Source: Rhodospirillales bacterium (lineage in GTDB: Bacteria; Pseudomonadota; Alphaproteobacteria; Rhodospirillales; UBA2165). Taken from it: a stretch of DNA of 62,409 bases. The notes below the pieces were generated by a model. That model was not told the origin of the DNA, made no database searches, and was given only the letters and a program-made list of their open reading frames with translations. A program made the translations under genes and the position numbers. This document shows positions 32,553-42,086 of the stretch, in pieces. Where the stretch lies: the NCBI GenBank assembly GCA_012960465.1, contig DUBF01000198.1:1-62409 (forward strand). The letters run 5' to 3'. How positions within the stretch are numbered: the first letter of the stretch is position 1; each line of letters starts with the position of its first letter.

Positions 32553-33838
32553 CTACGCTCTTTGAATCAGAGGCTCCTCGTCCGTTAGCTGATCGTTTAC
32601 GTCCAGCCCTGATTGACGAGGTTGTTGGGCAATCTCATTTGTTGCATGATACGGCTCCCCTCGGAAGGATGATTGCGAACAATAGAATTACTTCTATTTT
32701 ACTGTGGGGCCCCCCCGGTACTGGTAAAACTACCATAGCTCGTTTGCTTGCTAAGCACACGGATTCGCATTTTGAGACTCTGTCTGCCGTTTTTTCTGGT
32801 GTAGCAGATTTACGTAAAGTGTTTGAAGCGTCAAAAATACGTCGGGAATCCGGTTATGGAACTTTACTATTTATTGATGAGATCCATCGATTTAACAAAG
32901 CTCAGCAAGATGGATTTCTACCATACGTGGAAGATGGTACGATTACACTCGTTGGTGCAACGACCGAAAACCCTTCGTTTGAAATAATTTCCGCTTTATT
33001 AAGCCGTTGTCAGGTTTTTATACTAAACCGTTTAGAAGATGCAGATCTCGAAAAACTTCTTGTCCGCGCAGAAAAATTAGAGGAGAAAATATTACCTTTA
33101 GACCAAGGTGCACGGGCCACCCTTCGGACAATGGCCGATGGTGATGGGCGATATTTATTGAATATGTCAGAAGGAATATTATTGTTACCAGCCGAACCAA
33201 TTTTAGATACCACACAGTTAATAGAGATTGTACAAAAGCGCATGCCGCTGTATGACAAATTACGAGATACACATTATAATTTGATTTCAGCCTTACATAA
33301 AAGCCTACGTGGTTCTGATGTTGATGCCTCACTTTATTGGTTAGCGCGCATGTTCTCTGGGGGCGAGGATCCTCGCTATATTGCACGTCGTTTAGTTCGT
33401 TTTGCTACTGAAGATATCGGATTGGCCGACCCCAACGCTTTGTTGCAGACAATTGCGGCATGGGAAGCATTTGAGCGTGTCGGTTCACCAGAAGGCGAGC
33501 TTGCAATTGTTCAAAGCGTGATTTACCTTGCGACAGCGCCCAAATCTAACGCTGTCTATAGTGCTTTTAAAGCTTCATGTCATTTGGCTAACGAAACTGG
33601 CTCTCTTTCCCCTCCAAAACACATCCTCAATGCCCCTACGGATTTGATGAAAGAATTGGGGTATGGTAAAGGCTATGAATATAACCATGATAATGAGGAC
33701 AGTTTCTCGGCTCAAGATTACTTACCTGATGGAGTGACGCGCCAAAGTCTTTACCGGCCAGACGGTATAGGTTTTGAGAAGGAAATCGTTAAACGCATGA
33801 ATTATTGGGAAAAAATCCGAAAACAGAGGAGTGATTAA
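32549..33838 (+). CDS. rarA: Replication-associated recombination protein RarA (MgsA) AAA+ ATPase
   Basis: RarA (429 aa) is a clamp-loader-like AAA+ ATPase acting at stalled replication forks. Walker A is GPPGTGKTTIAR (about residues 54–65), Walker B is LLFIDEIHRFNKAQQD, and sensor 1 is VGATTENPSFEI. The C-terminal tetramerisation region contains EDPRYIARRLVRFATEDIGLADP. The start is GTG 32549, overlapping the upstream stop (GTGA). The last base of its stop is the first of crcB. Confidence 0.96.
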   Translation: MTTLFESEAPRPLADRLRPALIDEVVGQSHLLHDTAPLGRMIANNRITSILLWGPPGTGKTTIARLLAKHTDSHFETLSAVFSGVADLRKVFEASKIRRESGYGTLLFIDEIHRFNKAQQDGFLPYVEDGTITLVGATTENPSFEIISALLSRCQVFILNRLEDADLEKLLVRAEKLEEKILPLDQGARATLRTMADGDGRYLLNMSEGILLLPAEPILDTTQLIEIVQKRMPLYDKLRDTHYNLISALHKSLRGSDVDASLYWLARMFSGGEDPRYIARRLVRFATEDIGLADPNALLQTIAAWEAFERVGSPEGELAIVQSVIYLATAPKSNAVYSAFKASCHLANETGSLSPPKHILNAPTDLMKELGYGKGYEYNHDNEDSFSAQDYLPDGVTRQSLYRPDGIGFEKEIVKRMNYWEKIRKQRSD

Positions 33839-34218
33839 TGTCGATCATCTTATCTATAGCAGCTGGCGGCGCAGTTGGCGCTATTGGGCGTTATCTTACA
33901 ATGGAGGGCGTTAACTATTGTTTAGGTTCTGGATTTCCTTATGCTACGTTGATTGTTAATGTGGCCGGTTCTTTTTTCCTTGGTTCGTTGATTAGTTTAC
34001 TGGGGATAACGTGGTCTCCAAGTGCAGAAATTCGAGGGTTTCTTATTGTTGGTTTGCTAGGATCTTTTACAACATTTTCCACTTTTTCCTCGGATGTGAT
34101 AGCCCTACTTGAGCAGGGTGAATTTCTGTCGGCATCGTTATATATTATTGTTTCAGTTATTTTTTCGGTTTTAGCTTTATTTTCTGGAATTTTATTTTTT
34201 CGTCATTTATTAGCTTGA
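33838..34218 (+). CDS. crcB: Fluoride exporter CrcB/Fluc
   Basis: CrcB (126 aa) is a dual-topology fluoride channel of the inner membrane. Four hydrophobic segments are visible, with the conserved GGAVGAIGRY near residues 10–19, NVAGSFFLG near 40–48, and the GSFTTFSTFS pore motif near 76–85. Single-copy genes of this kind make antiparallel homodimers. No fluoride riboswitch precedes it; its start overlaps the rarA stop by one base, so its expression is tied to the operon. Confidence 0.95.
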   Translation: MSIILSIAAGGAVGAIGRYLTMEGVNYCLGSGFPYATLIVNVAGSFFLGSLISLLGITWSPSAEIRGFLIVGLLGSFTTFSTFSSDVIALLEQGEFLSASLYIIVSVIFSVLALFSGILFFRHLLA

Positions 34219-34230
34219 TGGATACTCAAA

Positions 34231-35244
34231 ATGGTAACTCTTCAAATATTTGAAGTAGAAGAAGATGAAGAGGGAATTCGCCTAGATCGTTGGTTCAAAA
34301 GACACTTTCCATCGATCGGGCACGGGCAACTTGAAAAGCTTCTGCGTAAAGGACAAATTAGGCTCGATGAAAAGCGTGCTAAGTCGAGTACTCGTATTCA
34401 AAAAGGTCAAAGAATTAAGGTTCCACCTGTCAAATTAGATGAACGACCGCGTCCAAAGAAAAAATCAAATTTTGACGTGACTGATCGAGATATTGAAATA
34501 TTACGTCAATCTGTTATTCATAAAGATGAACATATTATTGCAATAAATAAACCAGCGGGTTTGGCAGTCCAGGGTGGATCGGGTACTTCCAAACATGTTG
34601 ATGCAATGCTTAACAGTTTACAATTTGAAATGAAAGAGCGACCCAAACTTATCCATCGTTTAGATAAAGATACATCAGGTGTGCTGTTGTTAGCCAGAAC
34701 AACTAAGGCGGCCTCTTTTCTCACAAAAGCTTTTAAAACAAAAGATGTGCATAAGATTTATTGGGCCGCAGTGGTCGGTTTGCCTAATATTAAATATGGT
34801 AAGATCGATATGGCGTTGGAAAAACGGGGTGGTAAGTTTGGTGAGAAAGTCATTGCAGATAAAAATGGAAAACGAGCGCTTACGTATTATAGAACTATAG
34901 ATAATGCATCAAATAAGTCTACTTGGTTAGCGTTGATGCCAGAAACTGGTCGAACACATCAGTTGCGTGTCCATTGTGCCGAACTTGGCACACCAATCTT
35001 AGGGGATGGGAAATATGGTGGAAAACAAGCGTTTTTTGACGGAGAAAATGGAATAGATAAGCAGCTCCATCTTCATGCAAAAGCCGTAAAGTTTCCACAC
35101 CCTGCTGGAGGTTTTTTTCAAGTGGTTTCTGATCTGTCACCCCACATGAAGAAGTCATGGAAATACTTAGGGTTCGATGAAAAGCTGGTTATTGATCCTT
35201 TTGAGGATTTTTATGAACGATGGTATCGAGATAACGTTGAATAA
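34231..35244 (+). CDS. rluC: RluC/RluD-family 23S rRNA pseudouridine synthase
   Basis: This 337-residue enzyme converts uridines to pseudouridine in 23S rRNA. An S4 RNA-binding domain (about residues 8–65) is followed by the catalytic domain with HRLDKDTSGVLLLAR (about 141–155, containing the catalytic Asp), and PETGRTHQLRVH near 235–246. The neighbourhood (crcB before, a HAD phosphatase after) matches alphaproteobacterial rluC. The 3' end overlaps the next gene by 32 bases. Confidence 0.93.
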   Translation: MVTLQIFEVEEDEEGIRLDRWFKRHFPSIGHGQLEKLLRKGQIRLDEKRAKSSTRIQKGQRIKVPPVKLDERPRPKKKSNFDVTDRDIEILRQSVIHKDEHIIAINKPAGLAVQGGSGTSKHVDAMLNSLQFEMKERPKLIHRLDKDTSGVLLLARTTKAASFLTKAFKTKDVHKIYWAAVVGLPNIKYGKIDMALEKRGGKFGEKVIADKNGKRALTYYRTIDNASNKSTWLALMPETGRTHQLRVHCAELGTPILGDGKYGGKQAFFDGENGIDKQLHLHAKAVKFPHPAGGFFQVVSDLSPHMKKSWKYLGFDEKLVIDPFEDFYERWYRDNVE

Positions 35245-35908
35245 ATTGCGTATGGTTGTTTTTGATTGTGATGGAACCATTGTTGATTCTCAAAGAGCTA
35301 TTGTGGAGATAATGCAGGCGTCATTTGAGTTGCATAATTTAAAATTACCAGAACGCAATGAAATTATATGGGGTGTGGGTCTAGATCTGAGTGTTGCGAT
35401 TAAGCGCCTTTTACCGGAAAGGCATGGTCTTGATATTAATGAATTGTGTAAAACGTATAGGATAATAGCAGCCGATTATAGAGAAAATAGAAGGTTTGAA
35501 GATCCACTTTATCCAGATGCTGAAAGCGTCATTCGTAAGCTCCATGCGGATGATTGGTTGTTGGGCGTTGCAACAGGTAAATCAAGAGCAGGTCTAGATC
35601 ATGTCCTTAAATTACACAACCTGAGTCAACTTTTCATTACCAAACAAACATCTGATTGTGCAGCGGGTAAGCCAAACCCAGAAATGCTAAAGAATGCGAT
35701 GAGGGATACAGGTGTAAGCTCAGAATTGTTATTTATGGTGGGTGACACGACGTATGATATCTGTATGGCAGTGAATGCTGGAACTCACGCAATTGGCGTA
35801 AGTTGGGGTTATCACGGAATAGAAGAATTGCTTCAAGCTGGAGCGGAAATTATCGTTCACAATTATGATGAGTTGTTTACATTTTTAAGAGAATCTTTGG
35901 AGAATTAA
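35213..35908 (+). CDS. HAD-superfamily phosphatase, phosphoglycolate-phosphatase-like
   Basis: A 231-residue haloacid dehalogenase-type hydrolase. Motif I is VVFDCDGTIVDS (about residues 12–23, with the nucleophilic Asp), the GVATGKSRAG segment supplies motif II, the conserved Lys lies in AAGKPNPEM, and GDTTYDICMAVNAG gives motif IV. ATG 35213 has a TTGAGGA site six bases upstream and overlaps rluC by 32 bases. Gph-like genes are common here in Alphaproteobacteria, but the substrate cannot be fixed from sequence. Confidence 0.9.
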   Translation: MNDGIEITLNKLRMVVFDCDGTIVDSQRAIVEIMQASFELHNLKLPERNEIIWGVGLDLSVAIKRLLPERHGLDINELCKTYRIIAADYRENRRFEDPLYPDAESVIRKLHADDWLLGVATGKSRAGLDHVLKLHNLSQLFITKQTSDCAAGKPNPEMLKNAMRDTGVSSELLFMVGDTTYDICMAVNAGTHAIGVSWGYHGIEELLQAGAEIIVHNYDELFTFLRESLEN

Positions 35909-36032
35909 TCCAATTTCATAATATACTTTTGATCGAAATTGTTAAGTGCGGGACAATTCTATAAGAAAGAAGCTTCTTCTTAAATGCTTCTTGATCGAGA
36001 GAAAAGATGAAACTTAAATTATATGAAAAGGC

Positions 36033-36770
36033 ATGAAGGCATTTGGTGTGAGTAAGTGGTCAGGCGTAAAACGATTTTATAAAGAAGCCACTATCAGTGC
36101 CGGAAGCGGTGGGGAATATTTGGTTGTCCTTGATGGTCGTTCGGTTAAAACGCCTGCTGGTGCTGATTTAGCAGCGCCTAATCGGTTTCTTGCCGAAGCG
36201 ATGGCTGATGAGTGGGGAGAACAGGGTAAAATTATTGATCCAAGTTCGATGCCTCTTTGTAAATTATCAGCAACCGCTATCGATCGGATAAAAAAGAAAC
36301 GTATTGATGTTATAGGAATTACGCTAAAAATAGCAGAGACAGATCTTTTATGTTACAGGGCCACCGAGCCAACCGATTTAGTGGAGCTCCAAAATATCTC
36401 TTGGCAGCCTGAATTAAATTGGGCTAGAGAAGAGTTTGCAGCTGATCTTAAGGTTACCCATGGAATAATACCTATTATTCAACCAGAAAATAGTCTTCAG
36501 GCTTTACAAAAGGTCCTACTTAAATTTGATGATTATACGTTAATGGGAGTAACAAATGCGGCGGCGGCGGCGGGTTCATTAGTGCTTTCTCTTGCAATGT
36601 TTAAAGGACGTATGGATCCTGATACGATGTTTGAAAAATCTGTTCTAGAAGAAATTTATCAAATGGATAAATGGGGTTTAGATGGTGAGGCGGTCGAACG
36701 ACATAAAATTATTCGTCGGGATATTCAAAGTTCAGCCACCTTTCTTAACTTGCTGGAAAATAAAGGTTAA
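36033..36770 (+). CDS. ATP12 family F1-ATPase assembly chaperone
   Basis: This 245-residue protein belongs to the ATP12 family, which in mitochondria binds the F1 alpha subunit before assembly; bacterial homologues are essentially alphaproteobacterial. Visible family features are RFYKEATI near the N-terminus, LDGRSVKTPAG (about residues 33–43), the MPLCKLSATAIDR segment, ETDLLCYRA and the WQPELNWA motif. It is therefore a strong taxonomic marker. It follows the gph-like gene after a 124-base spacer and precedes pccB. Confidence 0.93.
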   Translation: MKAFGVSKWSGVKRFYKEATISAGSGGEYLVVLDGRSVKTPAGADLAAPNRFLAEAMADEWGEQGKIIDPSSMPLCKLSATAIDRIKKKRIDVIGITLKIAETDLLCYRATEPTDLVELQNISWQPELNWAREEFAADLKVTHGIIPIIQPENSLQALQKVLLKFDDYTLMGVTNAAAAAGSLVLSLAMFKGRMDPDTMFEKSVLEEIYQMDKWGLDGEAVERHKIIRRDIQSSATFLNLLENKG

Positions 36771-36814
36771 TCGGTTTATAATGAGCGAAGATAATTATGA
36801 GGTGGGGCTTATGT

Positions 36815-38347
36815 ATGTTTGATATAATTCGGCAATTAGAAGAAAGAAGGGCGCGAGCGCGAGCTGGCGGGGGTAAAAAGCGGGTTGATGCACAGCACAA
36901 ACGCGGAAAATTGTCTGCGAGAGAACGTATTGATCTATTACTTGATCCTGATACTTTTGAGGAGTGGGATATGTTCGTTGAACACCGCTCAACAGATTTT
37001 GGAATGGAGAAAGAGACAGTACCCGGTGATGGGGTGGTCACTGGTTATGGCACAATAAATGGCCGTACGGTTTTTGTTTATAGCCAAGATTTTACTGTTT
37101 TCGGTGGATCTTTATCTGAAACGCATGCTGAAAAAATTTGTAAAATAATGGACCAGGCAGTTAAAGTTGGGGCTCCAGTAATTGGGTTGAATGATTCGGG
37201 TGGAGCTCGGATCCAGGAAGGTGTTTCAGCTCTAGCGGGCTATGCAGAGGTTTTTGCGCGTAATGTTATGTCATCTGGTGTTATTCCACAAATTTCGACG
37301 ATTATGGGACCGTGTGCCGGAGGGGCTGTTTATTCTCCAGCAGTGACAGATTTCACATTTATGGTCAAAGATACGTCTTATATGTTTGTGACCGGACCAG
37401 ACGTATTAAAAACAGTTACACATGAAGAAGTTACACAAGAAGAGTTGGGTGGTGCACTGACACATACAAATAAATCGGGTGTCGCTGACCTTGCTTTTGA
37501 TAATGACGTAGATGCTATTGAACAATTACGACGGTTTATGGATTTTTTACCTTCTAATAACCGAGAATACCCACCAAACCGTCCAACCAACGATCCCGCT
37601 GACCGACAGGAACCTTCACTCGATACACTAGTGCCCGTTAATCCAAATGAATCCTATGATGTGAAGGAACTCATTACGAAACTTGTTGATGAGGGGGATT
37701 TTTTTGAATTAAAACCAACATTTGCTGCCAATATTGTTACTGGTTTTGGTCGTATAGAGGGATCAACTGTTGGGATTATTGCAAATCAACCTAAGATTTT
37801 AGCTGGCTGCTTAGATATCGATGCTTCAGTAAAGTCAGCACGATTTATAAGGTTTTGCGATTGTTTTAATATCCCGATTATTATGTTGGTTGATGTCCCA
37901 GGTTTTTTACCAGGTACAGCTCAGGAGTATGGCGGGTTAATTCGCCATGGTGCTAAGTTGTTATATGCATTTGCTGAGGCAACAGTACCAAAAGTAACGC
38001 TTATTACCCGGAAAGCATATGGAGGCGCATATATCGTTATGGGCTCCAAACATTTACGCGGGGATGTCAATTTTGCGTGGCCAAGTGCCGAGATAGCTGT
38101 GATGGGTGCTAAAGGAGCTGTTGAGATAATTTTCCGCGCGGATCTTGACGATGAAGAAAAAATAGCTAATCGGGAGAAAGATTATCAAGAACAATTTGCT
38201 AATCCATTTCGGATGGGTGCCAGAGGATATATTGATGATGTGATTATGCCCCATAATACGCGATGGCGTATTGCTCGTTCTTTGCGGATGTTGCGGACCA
38301 AAAAGCTTGAAAATCCGTGGAAAAAACACGGGAATATTCCACTTTAA
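36815..38347 (+). CDS. pccB: Propionyl-CoA carboxylase beta subunit (carboxyltransferase)
   Basis: PccB (510 aa) transfers CO2 from biotin to propionyl-CoA, giving methylmalonyl-CoA. The N-terminal half has [32 protein letters not shown] and the oxyanion-type GGARIQEGV. The C-terminal half has [15 protein letters not shown] and the [15 protein letters not shown] segment near residues 405–419. ATG 36815 gives the family N-terminus; an upstream in-frame ATG (36797) is not needed. The biotin-carrying alpha subunit lies 12 kb away at 50529. The stop overlaps the next gene's ATG by one base. Confidence 0.95.
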   Translation: MFDIIRQLEERRARARAGGGKKRVDAQHKRGKLSARERIDLLLDPDTFEEWDMFVEHRSTDFGMEKETVPGDGVVTGYGTINGRTVFVYSQDFTVFGGSLSETHAEKICKIMDQAVKVGAPVIGLNDSGGARIQEGVSALAGYAEVFARNVMSSGVIPQISTIMGPCAGGAVYSPAVTDFTFMVKDTSYMFVTGPDVLKTVTHEEVTQEELGGALTHTNKSGVADLAFDNDVDAIEQLRRFMDFLPSNNREYPPNRPTNDPADRQEPSLDTLVPVNPNESYDVKELITKLVDEGDFFELKPTFAANIVTGFGRIEGSTVGIIANQPKILAGCLDIDASVKSARFIRFCDCFNIPIIMLVDVPGFLPGTAQEYGGLIRHGAKLLYAFAEATVPKVTLITRKAYGGAYIVMGSKHLRGDVNFAWPSAEIAVMGAKGAVEIIFRADLDDEEKIANREKDYQEQFANPFRMGARGYIDDVIMPHNTRWRIARSLRMLRTKKLENPWKKHGNIPL

Positions 38348-38817
38348 TGAAAGTATTTATAATCGCTTTTTTAGCTATTTGGCTGAATATACAAACTATC
38401 GAGGCTGCCGATGGTTCTGTAGGCTATTATTATCCGGCACCAAATAATATTGAAAGCTATAAAACTCGCACGCGAGTACATATTAACACAAATCGATTTG
38501 CCCGCAATAATATCATTAAAATGATTACTAATGAATTTCTTAGTAAACCGCATCCGCCAAGATTTGTGATATTTACGAAGGGTACCTTATCTGAGAAATT
38601 AATTATTGTAAGCATGGTCAAAGGTTATTTGGATACCACTTATCGAGCGAGAGCTTTATTAGAAGCCATGACAAAGGTGGTCCGGAGGTCACCGCTGTTT
38701 AAAGATATAAAGTCGGAAACGGTATTGAATTTTTTTGATCTTATAAGAATTTTAGGGTTTAAGAAAATAACAGTTAGCGACGGGGATAAATTCTCTTATC
38801 AAGTATCATTGCGATAA
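38347..38817 (+). CDS. Secreted conserved protein of unknown function
   Basis: This 156-residue protein begins with a signal peptide (about residues 1–20, cleaved near IEAADG), followed by GYYYPAPNN and a mixed alpha/beta stretch with EKLIIVSM, TTYRARALLEAM and KKITVSDGDKFSYQ. No catalytic motif is evident. It starts on the last base of pccB, so it is translationally coupled, and similar small exported proteins accompany pccB in other Alphaproteobacteria. Database names that call such proteins MobA-like are not supported, as there is no nucleotidyltransferase motif and the protein is exported. Confidence 0.8.
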   Translation: MKVFIIAFLAIWLNIQTIEAADGSVGYYYPAPNNIESYKTRTRVHINTNRFARNNIIKMITNEFLSKPHPPRFVIFTKGTLSEKLIIVSMVKGYLDTTYRARALLEAMTKVVRRSPLFKDIKSETVLNFFDLIRILGFKKITVSDGDKFSYQVSLR

Positions 38818-38840
38818 TATGTTAAGTTCTGGGGGATGCT

Positions 38841-39224
38841 ATGAATTTTATGCAAAAGTCGTATCGATCTGAAACCGATATTACAAGTTATCATGTGCAT
38901 CTATATTATGATGGTTCAAATAAACAACATGCAGCTAATTTACGTCGGCAACTTGATAGACGTTTTGGCAAGGAAATAATAATTGGCCGGTGGCGCGATA
39001 AGGCCCCCCAAGGGCCACACCCGGTATCTCATTTTCAGGTCGATTTTCCAAAAAATCTATTCAATATTTTGGTACCATTTTTGGCCTTGAATAGAGGAGA
39101 TCTTCATATATTACTACATCCGAATACCGGCAATGGATATGAAGATCATACTCGAAATGTTATGTGGATTGGACCAAGTATTCCTTTGAGTAAAGTTTGG
39201 TTAAAACGTAATCAACCTAACTAA
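38841..39224 (+). CDS. DOPA 4,5-dioxygenase family protein
   Basis: A 127-residue protein of the small DOPA 4,5-dioxygenase-like family, extradiol-type ring-cleaving enzymes first known from fungal betalain synthesis. The family pattern is visible: YHVHLYYDG near residues 18–26, HPVSHFQVDFP near 59–69, and HILLHPNTGNGYEDHT near 88–103, giving the conserved His residues expected to hold iron. The real substrate in bacteria is uncertain. Start could also be ATG 38850. It follows the secreted protein after 23 bases. Confidence 0.85.
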   Translation: MNFMQKSYRSETDITSYHVHLYYDGSNKQHAANLRRQLDRRFGKEIIIGRWRDKAPQGPHPVSHFQVDFPKNLFNILVPFLALNRGDLHILLHPNTGNGYEDHTRNVMWIGPSIPLSKVWLKRNQPN

Positions 39225-39277
39225 GATGAAAATTATAATAAAATTATAAATTAGTTCAAATTTAGGGAATTAGATAA

Positions 39278-39892
39278 ATGAAATTATTAGCTCGGCCCGC
39301 GTCACCTTTTGTGCGAAAGGTCCGTGTTATGGTTCATGAAATTGGTTTGGGTGAACAAATCGAAGAGATTATGTTGGCCTCCCCCGAAGAAATGGTGTCA
39401 GAAATGCCAAAGTATAATCCTCTGGGTAAAATTCCTGCACTTATCCTCGACGACGCAACCGTCATTTATGAGTCAAAAGTTATTTGTGAGTATTTAGACT
39501 CTTTGCATGATGGTGAAAAATTTTTTCCAGCTGAATTTGATGTTCGTTGGAAAACACTCCTATTACAAGGCCTTGCTGATGGTATTGGAGAGGCCGTAAT
39601 AATTGCAGTGATGAATAAGTTCAATCGGCCTGAAAAGTTTGTTTATGAGCCCGCTATTTCTTTTCAGCTTGAGAAAGTCGAACGTGGCCTTTTAGAGGTT
39701 AATGGACAAGTGAGTGACTTTGATAAACTTGGTAGGATTGGCCCGTTATCGGTGGCATGTACTATTGGTTATATTGACTTCAGGTTTCCTAACCTAAGCT
39801 GGAGAGATCAAAATCAAGAGCTTGCAAAATGGTATTCTGCTTTTTGTGAGCTTCCCTCAATGAAGGCAACCGAGTTCATCCCTAAAAAATAA
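39278..39892 (+). CDS. Glutathione S-transferase family protein
   Basis: A 204-residue cytosolic GST. The thioredoxin-like domain holds ARPASPFVRKVRV (about residues 5–17, with a Ser as probable glutathione-activating residue), NPLGKIPALIL with the cis-Pro, and YESKVICEYLD for glutathione binding. An all-helical C-terminal domain follows. The substrate is unknown. It ends nine bases from the convergent rhomboid gene. Confidence 0.92.
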   Translation: MKLLARPASPFVRKVRVMVHEIGLGEQIEEIMLASPEEMVSEMPKYNPLGKIPALILDDATVIYESKVICEYLDSLHDGEKFFPAEFDVRWKTLLLQGLADGIGEAVIIAVMNKFNRPEKFVYEPAISFQLEKVERGLLEVNGQVSDFDKLGRIGPLSVACTIGYIDFRFPNLSWRDQNQELAKWYSAFCELPSMKATEFIPKK

Positions 39893-39901
39893 TATGTAAT
39901 T

Positions 39902-40699
39902 TTATCTTTTTTTAGTTTTTTTGGAAAAATGAATATTTTTCTGGATAGATTGGGGGATGACAGTAGGTGCTCTTTTTACCGTTGTTGAATGAGTCGCTGT
40001 GGCTTTAGCTTTATCAAGTGATTTCCATTGATTAAAAAGAACTATTTGTTTTTTTCTGAATGGAATTATTAAAATCATCCCCGCGATGAACCCCCCGATA
40101 TGAGCCCACCATGCAGTACCATTTTCATTATTAAGGCTAAGAAATTGTAGTCCTATCCAAAATCCTAAAACGACAATTGCTGGCAGCCGGAGTGGTATAA
40201 TGTTCATAAATAGAACGAGTACCCGCGCTTTTGGGTGTATTACTAGATAAGCCCCTAGAACTCCCGAAATAGCGCCACTTGCCCCTATTAACGGGGAGAT
40301 GGAACTGGGTTCGATCGTTGCATGAGTGAGCGTGGCCAAGATCCCACAGATAAAGTAGAAAGATATGAATCGTAAATGACCCATAGAATCTTCTATATTA
40401 TCACCGAATACCCAAAGGAATAACATATTAAAAATTAAATGCATCCAACCTCCATGGAGGAAAAGGCTCGATAATATTGTTAATGTTTCGGGTATTATTA
40501 TAAGATTTGGGCTAAGTTCTTTGATACCAAACAAAACAGACGGGATAGTTCCAAGTCCATAGATAATTTTACTTTGCTCTGCCCCGAGAGAAATTTGCCA
40601 GAGGAAAGTAACTACACAGCTTATGATTATAGTTAAAGTCATATACTGAAATTTGATATTAACAATATTATTATCATCTTTAAGTGGTAGAAGCGCCAT
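39902..40699 (-). CDS. Rhomboid family intramembrane serine protease
   Basis: A 265-residue polytopic membrane protein with about seven hydrophobic segments. The catalytic dyad is visible: Ser141 in GASGAISG and His200 in AHIGGFIAG. The HGGWMHLIFNMLFLWVFG segment (residues 82–99) matches the conserved first loop of rhomboids. The ATG at 40699 is preferred to an in-frame TTG four codons upstream. The basic cytoplasmic tail (about residues 215–265) is rich in K, T and S. Substrate unknown. Confidence 0.93.
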   Translation of the reverse strand: MALLPLKDDNNIVNIKFQYMTLTIIISCVVTFLWQISLGAEQSKIIYGLGTIPSVLFGIKELSPNLIIIPETLTILSSLFLHGGWMHLIFNMLFLWVFGDNIEDSMGHLRFISFYFICGILATLTHATIEPSSISPLIGASGAISGVLGAYLVIHPKARVLVLFMNIIPLRLPAIVVLGFWIGLQFLSLNNENGTAWWAHIGGFIAGMILIIPFRKKQIVLFNQWKSLDKAKATATHSTTVKRAPTVIPQSIQKNIHFSKKTKKR

Positions 40700-40965
40700 T
40701 TTAAACTTCAATTCGTTGTTTTTAAGATCTCTGTACTCATATTTGTATTAAATTTTATGTTTTGCAAAGTATCTTTACTGAATATAAGACAACGAATTAG
40801 CAATCCCTTTTTCTTGTCCGAGGAATGGGCGTTACGTCAAGAATAATGTTAATTAAGCTTTCGATAATTTGATTATTTTTCGTGCGGAGTTCTTTACTTA
40901 TTCTAGAGTAGCTGTACTATTTTAATAAGTATTTATAGGGAGGTTTTTTAAAACTTAGAGTTAAT
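40700..40965. other. Divergent spacer between rhomboid and formyl-THF hydrolase genes
   Basis: AT-rich spacer of 266 bases without an ORF. It must carry promoters for both directions, but no near-consensus pair stands out. A small inverted repeat TTCTTG/CAAGAA (40811–40816 and 40838–40843) is visible. A GGGAGG ribosome-binding site lies about 20 bases before the right-hand gene. Confidence 0.4.
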
Positions 40966-41898
40966 ATGCGTATTGTTGTTCATGGTCAAAAAGCCTTTGG
41001 TAAGGCGCTATTAGAACGTCTTCTTGAACGTGACGAGGATGTTGTTGCCGTTTGTAGTGCACCAACAAAATCGGATGAACCAGAAGATCCCTTAGTAGCT
41101 TTCGCGCAGGAGAAAAAATTATCATTGCACCAACCAGAATCATGGAAGACACCAGAATCTCTTGAATTGATGCAATCTTTTGACGCTGATTTGTGTATGA
41201 TGGCTTACGTGTTGTTACTTGTTCCGGAAGCAGTGCTTAATACTCCTAAAATTGGAACTTTTCAGTATCATCCATCATTATTGCCCCACCACCGTGGGCC
41301 ATCCTCTATCAGTTGGCCAATCGCAATGGGTAAGACTATGACGGGTTTAAGTATTTTTTGGCCAGATGACGGCCTTGATGAAGGCCCAGTTTTGCTCACC
41401 AAATCGTGTGATATTGGACCGACAGATACATTGTCTAATATTTATTTTGATAAACTATTTCCTATGGGTATTGATGCTATGGTTGAGAGCTTGGATCTCG
41501 TTAAGGCTGGTATTATTCTTAAGTATACTCAGGATCTAAGTGCGGGTTCTTATGAAAGTTGGTTTACTAAAGAGTTAGCACAAATTGATTGGGATAATCC
41601 GGTAGATGAAGTGTATAATAAAATCCGTGCGGCGGATCCGGCGCCAGGAGCATGGTCAACTATCAAAGGTCAGAATGTCGATTGTCATAAAGCGACTAAG
41701 AGTTTAGAAACCGGGGCACCTGGCTCGATTTTATCGATATCAGATGTTGGAATTTTAATTTCCGCCCAAAACGGATCCATACTCGTCAGCAAAGTACGCC
41801 TAACGGGCGGAAAAAAAATATCCGGCAGTGAATTGGCAGGTGACCTAGAACTCAAGGTTGGTGACATGTTTGATTGCCAACGAGAAGAAGTGAAATGA
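40966..41898 (+). CDS. Stand-alone 10-formyltetrahydrofolate hydrolase-like formyltransferase
   Basis: This 310-residue protein matches the N-terminal hydrolase domain of 10-formyl-THF dehydrogenase (ALDH1L1) rather than methionyl-tRNA formyltransferase. It has GQKAFGK (7–13), the YHPSLLPHHRG loop with catalytic His102, and IFWPDDGLDEGP with Asp138. The His–Asp spacing equals that of the animal enzyme (106/142), and the Asn of true Fmt is replaced by Gln100. The C-terminal OB-like domain follows (about 205–310), but there is no aldehyde dehydrogenase domain. Predicted product: formate plus THF from 10-formyl-THF. It lies convergent to the formate dehydrogenase genes that could oxidise the formate. 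Confidence 0.8.
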   Translation: MRIVVHGQKAFGKALLERLLERDEDVVAVCSAPTKSDEPEDPLVAFAQEKKLSLHQPESWKTPESLELMQSFDADLCMMAYVLLLVPEAVLNTPKIGTFQYHPSLLPHHRGPSSISWPIAMGKTMTGLSIFWPDDGLDEGPVLLTKSCDIGPTDTLSNIYFDKLFPMGIDAMVESLDLVKAGIILKYTQDLSAGSYESWFTKELAQIDWDNPVDEVYNKIRAADPAPGAWSTIKGQNVDCHKATKSLETGAPGSILSISDVGILISAQNGSILVSKVRLTGGKKISGSELAGDLELKVGDMFDCQREEVK

Positions 41899-42004
41899 GT
41901 ACCAATGTTGGGAAGTGCGGGATACTGCTCTAAATACAGCAATGATCTATATTATTGCGGGGAGCTTCGATCTTTTCGTTCTTTATTGCCGACACGCGCA
42001 TGCC

Positions 42005-42065
42005 GGCGGCTCTGGATTTAAGTATGGCGGAACATGAGGAAGGGCAAGAAAATTAAAGAGCCGCC
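42005..42065. repeat. 9-bp inverted repeat between convergent genes
   Basis: GGCGGCTCT (42005–42013) and AGAGCCGCC (42057–42065) are perfect inverse complements with a 43-base loop, placed between the ends of the formyl-THF hydrolase and fdsA genes. No T-run follows, so it is not a standard terminator; it may help 3'-end formation in both directions. The rest of the 188-base spacer shows no supported ORF. Confidence 0.35.
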
Positions 42066-42086
42066 TAAAGGTCGTTATACCGAAAT

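Noticed and set aside
33838-34218. Fluoride riboswitch before crcB
   Set aside because: The start overlaps the rarA stop and there is no non-coding leader.
38347-38817. Molybdopterin-guanine dinucleotide synthesis protein (MobA-like name)
   Set aside because: The protein has a signal peptide and lacks a GTP-binding LAGG-type motif.
35945-41925. Repeated 10-mer AAGTGCGGGA at about 35945 and 41914
   Set aside because: Only ten bases match and flanks differ; likely chance.
41899-42086. Short peptide or remnant gene between the formyl-THF hydrolase and fdsA
   Set aside because: Frames are stopped within about 20–40 codons and none resembles FdsD, FdsC or another known protein.
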